From positions 1 through 64,000 of IMG/VR virus record IMGVR_UViG_3300021963_000109: DNA of 64,000 nucleotides. One strand, written 5' to 3'. Each line of letters starts with the position of its first letter. The stretch's first letter is position 1. The stretch is from a virus. Below, in pieces: positions 50,038-58,340 of this stretch. The notes beneath the pieces are model-generated. The model was not told the origin of the DNA and did no database searches. It was given only the letters and a program-made list of their open reading frames with translations. The translations under genes were made by a program, and so were the position numbers.

Positions 50038-51495
50038 TTAAATGTTCTTATTTAGATATCTATTCGCAGAGTAGGAAGGAAGTTTATCATTTAAGTTAGT
50101 AAATCTTTCTTTACCTGCTAGGAAGCTATCTTCGTTTCTATCAGGGAAAATCTCAGTTCTAACCATTTTATCTCCTTTTCCTTTGCCCTTGCCTTTGGCG
50201 TCGCCTGTGCTACTAATAACCTCTGTGTTGTCTGAAATAATAGCAGTTGATGTAACATATCCTGATCTAATAACTCCACCAGTAACCTCACATCCAATTT
50301 CTCTTTCTTTAGAGTCTATGTAACTATTTTCAATTTTGTTAGAAAATCCAAGGTCACAATCTGTTAATTTTGAATCGTATACATCATTATTCATCACGAG
50401 GTTTGAATCCTCTACTTGACAGTTTTTAATTTCACACCCAAAAAGCCTGCAGTTAGCAACGTTTCCTTCGATCTTACATTCTATTAGATCCAGGTTCTTA
50501 ATAATGTTAGCAGATTGTGTTTCTGCATCTTTTAATTGGTATCTAGAAATTTGTGTATCGTAATTCAGAAATCCCTTGCTTATTTGATTGTCTACAATTA
50601 AGTTATAAAGGATATCCTTTAACTCATGAAAATATGTCTTTATAATTTGAATGTCCTCCCTTAAATCAATCGTAATATGAAAATCTGGATAGTTCTTCAT
50701 GAAGGACTCCGGGTCTATAAAAGTCTCGGCTTCTTTATGAGCCTTGGAAATTAATTCGCTAAGTGTAGCAGTTTCCTTCTGATTTAATGTGTCATTCTCT
50801 AATAGACATCTAAAAGAATATTCTACTACATAATCGATAATGTCTTTGACTTCGGTATATTTCTTCTGATAATCAGTTCCACCCATATACCTTATTTCGA
50901 TATACCCCTCCTTAAGTTTGGTTAAATTAACCCCCATATTCTTTTCAACAAACACGGAATATGAATTTTTATCACCTAATGGGTTTTTAAAATTCCTAAC
51001 AAATTTATTGGAAGGGGTAACTCTCTTTATAGATTTAGCATATAGGGATCCTCTTCTTTCTGGAAATTTGTTCCAAATAAATTCTTCATCAAAACCAAGA
51101 ACAAATTTTAATGGATTTAAATTTTTGAAATCGGTAAGGTTGGGATATTTGTCACGATCAAAGCTAATGCTAAATTGCAAAGCGCATTTATCATTAGTAT
51201 AGCCGTTTTCGTCAATCCATTTCAGAATTCTAATTAAAACAGGAATTGCCTCGTAATAGTCCATTGGACCGGTTACGAGTTCAACCATTTTAAGACCACC
51301 TGAAAAATCAGGCTCTAGCTTGTAAATATCACGAGTTGGGGAAAATTTAGAGTGGTATTTCTTGAATACCTTTATCTTTTTCCCTAAATTTTCCCCAAGT
51401 TTTTCGGCTATCTCGTCCCTTCTAAAAGAGGACATGAACTCGAATTCAAATCCGATTTTAGAAGCGTAGAAGAAGTTTTGATCAAGTATTTTCAA
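50038..51495 (-). CDS. Amidoligase-like protein with C-terminal repeat (beta-helix-like) tail
   Basis: 485 residues, starting at a TTG (51493-51495) inside the end of the S1-like gene (14-base overlap); the next Met (residue 21) would remove the conserved opening. FYASKIGFEFEF (9-20) resembles the G-x-E-x-E start of amidoligase/carboxylate-amine ligase folds. ALQFSISFD (about 102-110) sits where those enzymes have a second strand motif, though without the usual histidines. YIEIRYMGGTDYQ (about 197-209) resembles the E-x-R-x-x-x-G-T signature. From about 330 to 425 a Cys/Asn-rich repeat (DLIECKIEG, NCRLFGCEIKNCQVEDSNL) looks like a pentapeptide or right-handed beta-helix solenoid. A KGKGKGKG stretch follows. 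It could ligate or modify a peptide or virion protein. Activity is uncertain. Confidence 0.55.
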   Translation of the reverse strand: MKILDQNFFYASKIGFEFEFMSSFRRDEIAEKLGENLGKKIKVFKKYHSKFSPTRDIYKLEPDFSGGLKMVELVTGPMDYYEAIPVLIRILKWIDENGYTNDKCALQFSISFDRDKYPNLTDFKNLNPLKFVLGFDEEFIWNKFPERRGSLYAKSIKRVTPSNKFVRNFKNPLGDKNSYSVFVEKNMGVNLTKLKEGYIEIRYMGGTDYQKKYTEVKDIIDYVVEYSFRCLLENDTLNQKETATLSELISKAHKEAETFIDPESFMKNYPDFHITIDLREDIQIIKTYFHELKDILYNLIVDNQISKGFLNYDTQISRYQLKDAETQSANIIKNLDLIECKIEGNVANCRLFGCEIKNCQVEDSNLVMNNDVYDSKLTDCDLGFSNKIENSYIDSKEREIGCEVTGGVIRSGYVTSTAIISDNTEVISSTGDAKGKGKGKGDKMVRTEIFPDRNEDSFLAGKERFTNLNDKLPSYSANRYLNKNI

Positions 51496-52606
51496 TTTTT
51501 TCTTTTAGATACAGTTTAGAACTTTGTAGTTCAACATCCATAATTGTACAATTGATCTCAGATCCAACTTCATACTCCTTAGGATTTTTAGCTAACCAGT
51601 CCTTTTCTACAAGTCCAACGATGTTATTTTCGAGCTTAACAAAAACTCCAAAATTCTTAACCTTGGACACTGTACCTCTATATATTTTATTTTCCTTGTC
51701 TTCCGATAAAGAAACATCTTTTAGTTCCTGAAGATCCCTGTCCTTCCCCTCAGGAGCGGTTAATCTCAACACAATTCTTGTTGGATTTCTAAAATCAGAA
51801 ACATAGAAAGAAACAGACCCACCTGGTTCTATTCCCATGTTTTTGCCGGATGTTTCAAATTCTTCGGCGGGAATTAAGCCAGTATAATACTCGTCCCACT
51901 CAACAAATACCCCTGCAGTTGATGTTCCTGTAACGGTTCCTGTATATTCTTGGGTTAAAGAAAGCTCTTCAACTTTTCTGTCGATGATATGCTTTAGATA
52001 CTTTTTAAATGAAACTACAAATATGTCTCTTCTTTCATCGTAGGTTTCAATCATTACGTTAATTGTTTTACCAACGAAAGATTGGAAATCTATAATTCTA
52101 TTTGCAGCAGCAAGAGAACCAGGAAGGAAACACTTGATTCCTGACAGGTTAACCATGAATCCACCAGGACAGGTAGATTCTATTCTACATGCATATGCAG
52201 AGGCTTCGTCTTTAATCGATTTAAGTAAATCTGATTTAAGAGCATTTTCATAACCAGCAGCCAATGATCCATTGTAGGATCCGCTCTTTCCAGAAAAAAC
52301 AACCACATCAAGTTCGCTTCCTAGAGTTACCTCAATTGGAGGGAATCCAAGCCTTTTTATGGCTTTTTCTTCCTTAGCAAGATCAATCGAAACAGATTGT
52401 CCTACACTTGTTTCTCCAATAGCTCTATTTCCCGCTATGGTTGATATTTTGACTCTAAGAACCTGATTTTCTTCAAGTTCTTTACTTGTCATTTCTATGG
52501 ATTTGGAATAAAAATTTCTCTGATAGTGTCCTTCGTACAGCTCATCCATGAGAGCTCTTTCTTCGGGAGAATACTCATCCCTTGTGTAATTTCTTTTTTT
52601 AGCCAT
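51482..52606 (-). CDS. Ribosomal protein S1-like protein with three S1 domains
   Basis: 374 residues, ATG start. Three S1 (OB-fold) domains: about 136-201 (ESTCPGGFMVNLSGIKCFLP), 219-283 (EYTGTVTGTSTAGVFVEWDE) and 306-370 (YRGTVSKVKNFGVFVKLENN, then GLVEKDWL). A fourth, degenerate one may lie at 45-115. Bacterial S1 has four to six such domains and brings A/U-rich leaders to the 30S subunit. In a phage with mostly Shine-Dalgarno-less starts, a shortened S1 could favour viral mRNAs, though a structural or RNA-protecting role is also possible. It sits in the tail block between the 1442-residue gene and the amidoligase-like gene, which it overlaps by 14 bases. Confidence 0.8.
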   Translation of the reverse strand: MAKKRNYTRDEYSPEERALMDELYEGHYQRNFYSKSIEMTSKELEENQVLRVKISTIAGNRAIGETSVGQSVSIDLAKEEKAIKRLGFPPIEVTLGSELDVVVFSGKSGSYNGSLAAGYENALKSDLLKSIKDEASAYACRIESTCPGGFMVNLSGIKCFLPGSLAAANRIIDFQSFVGKTINVMIETYDERRDIFVVSFKKYLKHIIDRKVEELSLTQEYTGTVTGTSTAGVFVEWDEYYTGLIPAEEFETSGKNMGIEPGGSVSFYVSDFRNPTRIVLRLTAPEGKDRDLQELKDVSLSEDKENKIYRGTVSKVKNFGVFVKLENNIVGLVEKDWLAKNPKEYEVGSEINCTIMDVELQSSKLYLKEKIENT

Positions 52607-52629
52607 TTTTTTTGTTTTAAAAATGAGTT

Positions 52630-55600
52630 TTAACTTATGGTTATTTTAGTACCAAACCCCAAATTAATTTCAGAATCTGGGAGAGGATAAAATAATTTTC
52701 CTGCACCGATAAAGAATTTAAATCCTCCCGAAATATCTGTAGCTGATCTTAAGAACTCGTCGAGGAAAACTACATAGAAAGGATTTCTTAAAGACATCCT
52801 ATCCCATCTGGGAATATCTTCTTTGTTCCATAAAGGATTAAGAATATTAACAACGTTTCTGCCAAGTAGCACTATTACTGGCCAGGGAATCTTAGAAAAT
52901 ATTGCATCTTGTACTTTTAAATACTCTTCTAAAAATCCTCCAGGAATCGGAATTCTTGAAGGAGCCTTAAATTTAGTCCAGAGAGCAGTGAAAGCTATAT
53001 CAGAAAACGGATGAGTTGGTAAAAAATTCATCGTGAATTCTATGTAATCCTGAGGTCTGGAAGTAATCGGAATTTTTGGAAGATTTTCAATAACAGGTAT
53101 TTTGGCACTCTTAGAAAAATTTTTAATTAAATTATCAGAAACAACTTTTAAATCGCTATCAGTTAATGATTCAAAATTTTCAAGTCCACCTGGAAGAATT
53201 TTATCAAAACTGGAAGTATCTAATGAAGACATTAGACCATCCACTAAAAATTTGCCAATAGCCTTACCGGGAATAATTATTTGAGGAATTCCGCCAGGAA
53301 GCAAAGGAGCAGAAGGTAATGAACTTTTTTTAGGAGGAATTTTTGGAAGATCCAACGAGGAAGAAAGATTGGAAAAAGATTTAACCATGCCTGTTATACT
53401 AGCAGGATCTGGTATTATAAAATTTTTAAGATCACCTCCAGGAAATGCAGATAGAGTTTTATTTAAAACATTCTTGGTAAGCATTTTAATATCTTTCTGC
53501 CTTAGAACTTTATTTTCCCCGATTGATAAATTCTCAATGGACTCTTTTATTTGTTCCGGTTTAAAATTTAAATTACTTGAAATATAATTTTTTAAAGTTT
53601 GTGTTATTGGGTTTGGTATTTCTTCTAAAGAGCTAGGGACTGGAACACCTGCTCCTGCTATTCTAGGTGCAGGATTTATCTTAGCTTTAAATGAAGAAAG
53701 ACTTTTGCTAGAAATCGGGGATTTTTTCCCTTCAAATACTTTTTTTACCCCACCAGAAACAAGATCTGAGATCTTTTTCATGGACTCTGGATTTTTGTTT
53801 ATGTCTTTTAGTTTTTCATCAAACCTAGCAACAATCTTAGAATCTTTTGATAAACCTTTATTAATATCATCAAATTCCGCAGGCGTTGGATATTTTACAT
53901 TATCTACGGATCTTAATATATTGGAAAGGAGATTTATTTTTTTAGGACTAGGAGTAATAGCAGGGATAATCCCAAGCTTCTTCTTATTCGCTACATCCTG
54001 AGCATTCTTTATGACGGAGGGTATTTCAAATACTAAATTTTTTGAATTCTTAGGAAAAGGAATATCTGGTAAATCGACCGCTCCTACCAAGTATTCATTT
54101 ATACATTCTTTAACTGCTTCTATTTTTTCCTTGTCTATAGATTTTAAAAATTCTTTAACCCCTTCCTGCTCTTTTTTGATATCGCCACCCTCTAAGGCCA
54201 TTCTTCTTTTCTTTTCTAAAATCTTCTTGTTTGTCTCTTCTTTTTTCTTAGTGATCTTATCCTGTATTTTTTGAATCTTCCCCATGTCAGGAAGTTTCTT
54301 ATAATTAGCAAGTCTCTTGTCTATGTTATCCTTTATCTCTTTAATAACCCTAGCAGGATCGTCCACGTTATCCTTTCCTAGATTAGGGAAGGGAAAAAGA
54401 AAATTTGGAATTCCTCTAGAAATCATCTTCTTATAATTCTCAAGTGGATCTCTAGCTATAGGATCTGATTTTCTTGGAATGAATCTAAATCCTCTCATAC
54501 CTAATAAGAAGATATTATTACCAGTCAGAAAATCGTGGAAATAAACTAAAGGACTAGGCATAAATCCACCAACGAAAGGAATGAAAATAACAATCACACC
54601 TATTCCAATCGGAATAACAATAGGATCCACTTTGGTCCAAACCATTGGCATTGGAATTCTAATAAAAGGAAGTCCATCAAGTGGATTAACTATCGGCGGG
54701 GGTAAGGGAATAAATGAAGGCGGTAAATAACCAACCGGCCAATATTTTAAACCAATATTAGGTAAAAATCCAGCAGGATTTTCAATTGGGGGAAGTCCAG
54801 CGGGAAGAGGAAGAAGACCCACTTTGTTTAGATTTTTACAAAACTCTTTCCAATAACAAACTGTAAATAAATTTGGACAATCAGGAGCTCCGGGAAAGGT
54901 ACACGTTTTGCTTATATTAATACTTTGTCCAGCCGGTCCACAGCAATCACTAGGACAAGGTGCTTTCTGCGGAGGATTTGCGCATGATATTGCAGATGCC
55001 TTAGAAGATAAATTATCTGCGGAATTTTCCTGATCTAATTTTGTAATTCTCTCAGCAATATCTAATAATTGATTCTCAATCGAAGAAACTCTCTTTGATA
55101 TTTCCTCAGAAGCACCTTTTAACATTGAAAGATTATTAGAAGCAGAATTTAGATTTACAGTGAAATAATAATCTGCTAATTTTTCAACGAAAATATCGGA
55201 AAGGCTCTTTATCTCTAGAATCTTTTTTTCTACCTCTTCTTTTCTTAGCGTGTATTTTTTATCCCACGATGTTTTATAATCTTGCCAAAAAGATTCAAAT
55301 TCTTTGTTTGGGTTACCCTCTTTGTCTGTTTTAGCAGGTTTTATATCTGAAGATTTTCTTGCATCATTATCTCCCCTCTCTTCTTTATTAAAAAACAACC
55401 AAGGGCTAGCAGATGTTTCAATTAAATTAGAATATAAAAAACCATGATCAATTTGTATTTCCTTGAGTATTTGTTCTTTTGATTTTGTTGTATTTTCTAT
55501 GTCACTCACAAAATTAAAATAATCTTTAGCGTTCTTCGGATTTTCATCTTTTACTGATATAAAATTTTTAAAATCTTTGAAAAAGTCTTTATTCCTTCCT

Positions 55601-56958
55601 GCTAAAACACCCTTAGAGGAAAACTCCATTCCCAACTGTAATTTTGTAATATCAACTCTTTGGTAATCCTGGGAGAGAAGGTCGTTATTTATATCCATTT
55701 TGACTTTCTCGAATGGTATTTCTTTTCCCAATCCATGGGGAAACTGTAAGGAAAAAGATATTCCAACATATCCAGATAATAGTGCTATCTCTTCCCTTTT
55801 AGATTCTTTAAATCTAGAAGAAAAAGATTTTATCGATTTCATAAAATTATTAGCTGCTTCAGAGTTCATCACCAAAACAGAAGTCAGAAGAAGGGGGTTT
55901 CCCTTTTTTCCTGCAGATTGTTTTTTCTGAAATTGCTCATATAATCCATAATAATAATTTTTGACTATCTTATAATGAAACAGAATTTCCTCTAATTCTT
56001 TTTCCGCTTTTTGTAATCTTGATTTTTCTTCGTTCTTTTCTCTGATATCATTAAATATAGATTTTGTCTGTTTTAGACAAGAATTTATTTTATCTGAGAT
56101 ATCTTCTATTGGGGGAATTTCTGGATTCTCTATAGGGTCCGGCTCCGGATCTGGTTCACATATTTCCTGAAGGAATTTATTCAAATCATTCTTTGTGAAA
56201 AGAGGTTCTCCTGTTTCTGGATTAATCGGAATGTTGGGTTCGCAGAAAAGATCCTCTACAATTTCTCCTATGTCATTATAGTCTTTTTCTTGATCCAAAA
56301 GATCTTCTAGGTCTTTGATGAGCTCATCGTCATCAATCATGGTCTTTTGTAGCTTCTTCTCGCAATCTTTAGTTTTTTTACTTTTTGCCCTTATCTTTAA
56401 TTTCTCAAGTATTTTAGCAAGGGAAAGCTTAGGAGGTGCGATATGAAAAAAGAGGGGTTTTCCTAAGTGGGTTATTATATTCAATGGAAAACTAAATCCA
56501 GCAATTTTAAAATTCCTTATTTTTAAATTAGCTTTTTTAAATTTAATTCCTGTTAAGTCTAAATCCAGATTATCGGAAATCATCTCCTTAGCCCTCTGTA
56601 ATCTATCTGATAGATTTTTTTTCTCAAAAAAAGAATCAAATGAATCATTGTTTGAAAAATTTGGTAGCTCTTTAATATCTGTAGTAAGACCCAGCTTTTC
56701 TAAACATCTCCACAGAATTCTGTTCCCCAATTCTTCCCCTTCGTATTGGCAAAGAATATCATTAATCTCATCATCGCTTAATACTAACTCCTCGGGTTCT
56801 AAAGATTTATTAATTTCTTCACCCATCGATATAATCTCATCTTCGCTAGGCAAGGGATCTTTTCCAGGAACTATCTTAGAAGCAAGTTCCTCTGGTGTTA
56901 TCTCCCCTCTATTTAAACTATCAATTAGAGCTTGTATTTTTTCTAAATTATTGTCCAT
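52630..56958 (-). CDS. Large tail/baseplate protein with Cys-rich and hydrophobic segments
   Basis: 1442 residues, ATG start overlapping the gp5-like stop by 11 bases. An acidic helical N-terminus (NNLEKIQALIDSLNRGEITP) and coiled coils around 295-350 and 595-655 come first. A cluster of eight cysteines lies near 656-703 (APCPSDCC, KTCTFPGAPDC, TVCYWKEFC). A proline-rich region and a hydrophobic stretch follow near 773-800 (PIVIPIGIGVIVIFIPFVGG). More Pro/Gly/Lys-rich helical sequence leads to a folded C-terminus (PRWDRMSLRNPFYVVFLDEF). The combination could suit a tape-measure or hub-associated protein; neither is proven. It directly follows the hub/spike genes gp27-like and gp5-like. Confidence 0.62.
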   Translation of the reverse strand: MDNNLEKIQALIDSLNRGEITPEELASKIVPGKDPLPSEDEIISMGEEINKSLEPEELVLSDDEINDILCQYEGEELGNRILWRCLEKLGLTTDIKELPNFSNNDSFDSFFEKKNLSDRLQRAKEMISDNLDLDLTGIKFKKANLKIRNFKIAGFSFPLNIITHLGKPLFFHIAPPKLSLAKILEKLKIRAKSKKTKDCEKKLQKTMIDDDELIKDLEDLLDQEKDYNDIGEIVEDLFCEPNIPINPETGEPLFTKNDLNKFLQEICEPDPEPDPIENPEIPPIEDISDKINSCLKQTKSIFNDIREKNEEKSRLQKAEKELEEILFHYKIVKNYYYGLYEQFQKKQSAGKKGNPLLLTSVLVMNSEAANNFMKSIKSFSSRFKESKREEIALLSGYVGISFSLQFPHGLGKEIPFEKVKMDINNDLLSQDYQRVDITKLQLGMEFSSKGVLAGRNKDFFKDFKNFISVKDENPKNAKDYFNFVSDIENTTKSKEQILKEIQIDHGFLYSNLIETSASPWLFFNKEERGDNDARKSSDIKPAKTDKEGNPNKEFESFWQDYKTSWDKKYTLRKEEVEKKILEIKSLSDIFVEKLADYYFTVNLNSASNNLSMLKGASEEISKRVSSIENQLLDIAERITKLDQENSADNLSSKASAISCANPPQKAPCPSDCCGPAGQSINISKTCTFPGAPDCPNLFTVCYWKEFCKNLNKVGLLPLPAGLPPIENPAGFLPNIGLKYWPVGYLPPSFIPLPPPIVNPLDGLPFIRIPMPMVWTKVDPIVIPIGIGVIVIFIPFVGGFMPSPLVYFHDFLTGNNIFLLGMRGFRFIPRKSDPIARDPLENYKKMISRGIPNFLFPFPNLGKDNVDDPARVIKEIKDNIDKRLANYKKLPDMGKIQKIQDKITKKKEETNKKILEKKRRMALEGGDIKKEQEGVKEFLKSIDKEKIEAVKECINEYLVGAVDLPDIPFPKNSKNLVFEIPSVIKNAQDVANKKKLGIIPAITPSPKKINLLSNILRSVDNVKYPTPAEFDDINKGLSKDSKIVARFDEKLKDINKNPESMKKISDLVSGGVKKVFEGKKSPISSKSLSSFKAKINPAPRIAGAGVPVPSSLEEIPNPITQTLKNYISSNLNFKPEQIKESIENLSIGENKVLRQKDIKMLTKNVLNKTLSAFPGGDLKNFIIPDPASITGMVKSFSNLSSSLDLPKIPPKKSSLPSAPLLPGGIPQIIIPGKAIGKFLVDGLMSSLDTSSFDKILPGGLENFESLTDSDLKVVSDNLIKNFSKSAKIPVIENLPKIPITSRPQDYIEFTMNFLPTHPFSDIAFTALWTKFKAPSRIPIPGGFLEEYLKVQDAIFSKIPWPVIVLLGRNVVNILNPLWNKEDIPRWDRMSLRNPFYVVFLDEFLRSATDISGGFKFFIGAGKLFYPLPDSEINLGFGTKITIS

Positions 56959-57733
56959 TCTCTTTTGTTAGCTTGATCACGCTTGATGTAGATAATTGTT
57001 CATAACTTTCTGCCAATGTTGTCATACATCCAGGACAGGAAGGTACTTTAGCATCAACTGCTGCTGCTAGTTGTTTTAAAAACATCCAAAGTGGCTCAGC
57101 AAGGACAGCAGAATAAACGGGAACGTGTCCTAGCTTTGTTACTTTTCCATCTGACCAAACTTCATTACTGCTTTGTTTAATTCTAGTTACTGCAGTGCTT
57201 TCTATTTCAGAATTAGCATATTCAGTGATTTTTCCGCCTCTGAATTCTAGTGTTGCAGTTTGTCCCGCATGGGTAACAGTTATGGAGTTGTCGTTAGATA
57301 TTATTATGGTCGAATCTTTTAAATCTATAACCAATCCTTTAGCTACTGTATAATATATTTTTAGCTGTTCTATTCCATCATAGATTAAAGAGTGAGCACC
57401 TTCGTAAGATGCCTTTATTTCATTAATAAGATCCGTAGATAATTCCTGAACTGCTTTGTATTCAGGAGCATAATAATTTCCATTGTTAAATTGAACATGA
57501 ACTATGGATCCTACTTTAGGAATACTAACTCTTCCCGATCCTCCACCTTCCCCGAAAGAAATATCAAATCTTTGAAATGCCCAAGGAAGATTTTCGTCTG
57601 CTATATCATCATACATTCCAAAGACTCTAACCTTACATCTAGCTCGAAATTCTGGGTCTTTGTTGTCAATGATGACACCAAGAAAATGTTGGGATCTTTC
57701 TATATTGGATTCCTGTAAATTATCTAAAGACAT
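56948..57733 (-). CDS. gp5: Baseplate spike protein, gp5-like OB fold without lysozyme
   Basis: 261 residues, ATG start. Residues 16-97 form the gp5/VgrG OB domain: HFLGVIIDNKDPEFRARCKV, RVFGMYDDIADENLPWAFQR, then IPKVGSIVHVQFNNGNYYAP. A short beta-helix-like region follows (IIISNDNSITVTHAGQTATL, EFRGGKITEYANSEI), ending with a small Cys-containing helical tail (VPSCPGCMTTL). T4 gp5 (575 residues) carries a lysozyme between OB domain and helix; here there is no room for one, so peptidoglycan digestion must come from another protein or be unneeded. It lies downstream of the gp27-like hub with one gene between, and upstream of the 1442-residue gene (11-base overlap). Confidence 0.8.
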   Translation of the reverse strand: MSLDNLQESNIERSQHFLGVIIDNKDPEFRARCKVRVFGMYDDIADENLPWAFQRFDISFGEGGGSGRVSIPKVGSIVHVQFNNGNYYAPEYKAVQELSTDLINEIKASYEGAHSLIYDGIEQLKIYYTVAKGLVIDLKDSTIIISNDNSITVTHAGQTATLEFRGGKITEYANSEIESTAVTRIKQSSNEVWSDGKVTKLGHVPVYSAVLAEPLWMFLKQLAAAVDAKVPSCPGCMTTLAESYEQLSTSSVIKLTKENGQ

Positions 57734-57773
57734 AGCTCGGATTTTACTTTATGTATCCCGAATTTAAAATGCC

Positions 57774-58340
57774 TTATTTATAGACGTTTTCTGAAATCGT
57801 GGGGTATGTTCTTTTTGGAACTCCAAGATCAGATCCTGGAATATTTCCATAAACATCATCTTTGTTTACTGGATATGTTCTATCGGGTAGTCCTAAATCA
57901 CCACCTGGGTTATTTTCATAAATGTCATCGGAAATGCTAGGATAGGTTCTATCTGGAGCTCCAAGATCTTTTCCGGGTACTTCATTATACATGTCTTGCT
58001 TTACTGTACCATAAACTCTCTTGGGAAGTCCTAGATCAGCACCCGGACTTTCTTTGTAAACATCATCAGATGTTTTAGTGTAAATTCTATCAGGAACACC
58101 AAGATCCTTGTTATCTAAATCTCCACCAACGTTTCTATATTCATCCTGTTTAACAACTGGATATGCTCTGTCAGGTAATCCGAGATCAGTCCCAGGGTTA
58201 TTTGGATAAACGTCAGTCTTTCCTAAACCATTTCCAGTGCCACCCTGTGGATATTGATTGCCAAGATTAGATGGGGAAGACCCAGGAACAGTAGGATAAA
58301 CATCTTCTTTGATGGTGGGATAATTTCTTTCAGTTGGACC
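57774..58340 (-). repeat. Degenerate 69-nt (23-residue) tandem repeat
   Basis: Encodes the repeated C-terminus of the 686-residue protein. At least five successive units share LGxP(D/K)RxY and PGxD at fixed 23-residue spacing, with more degenerate units before them. The units differ at many bases, so this array is old or selected for the protein pattern rather than freshly expanded, unlike the collagen-like array at 1-396. Confidence 0.8.
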
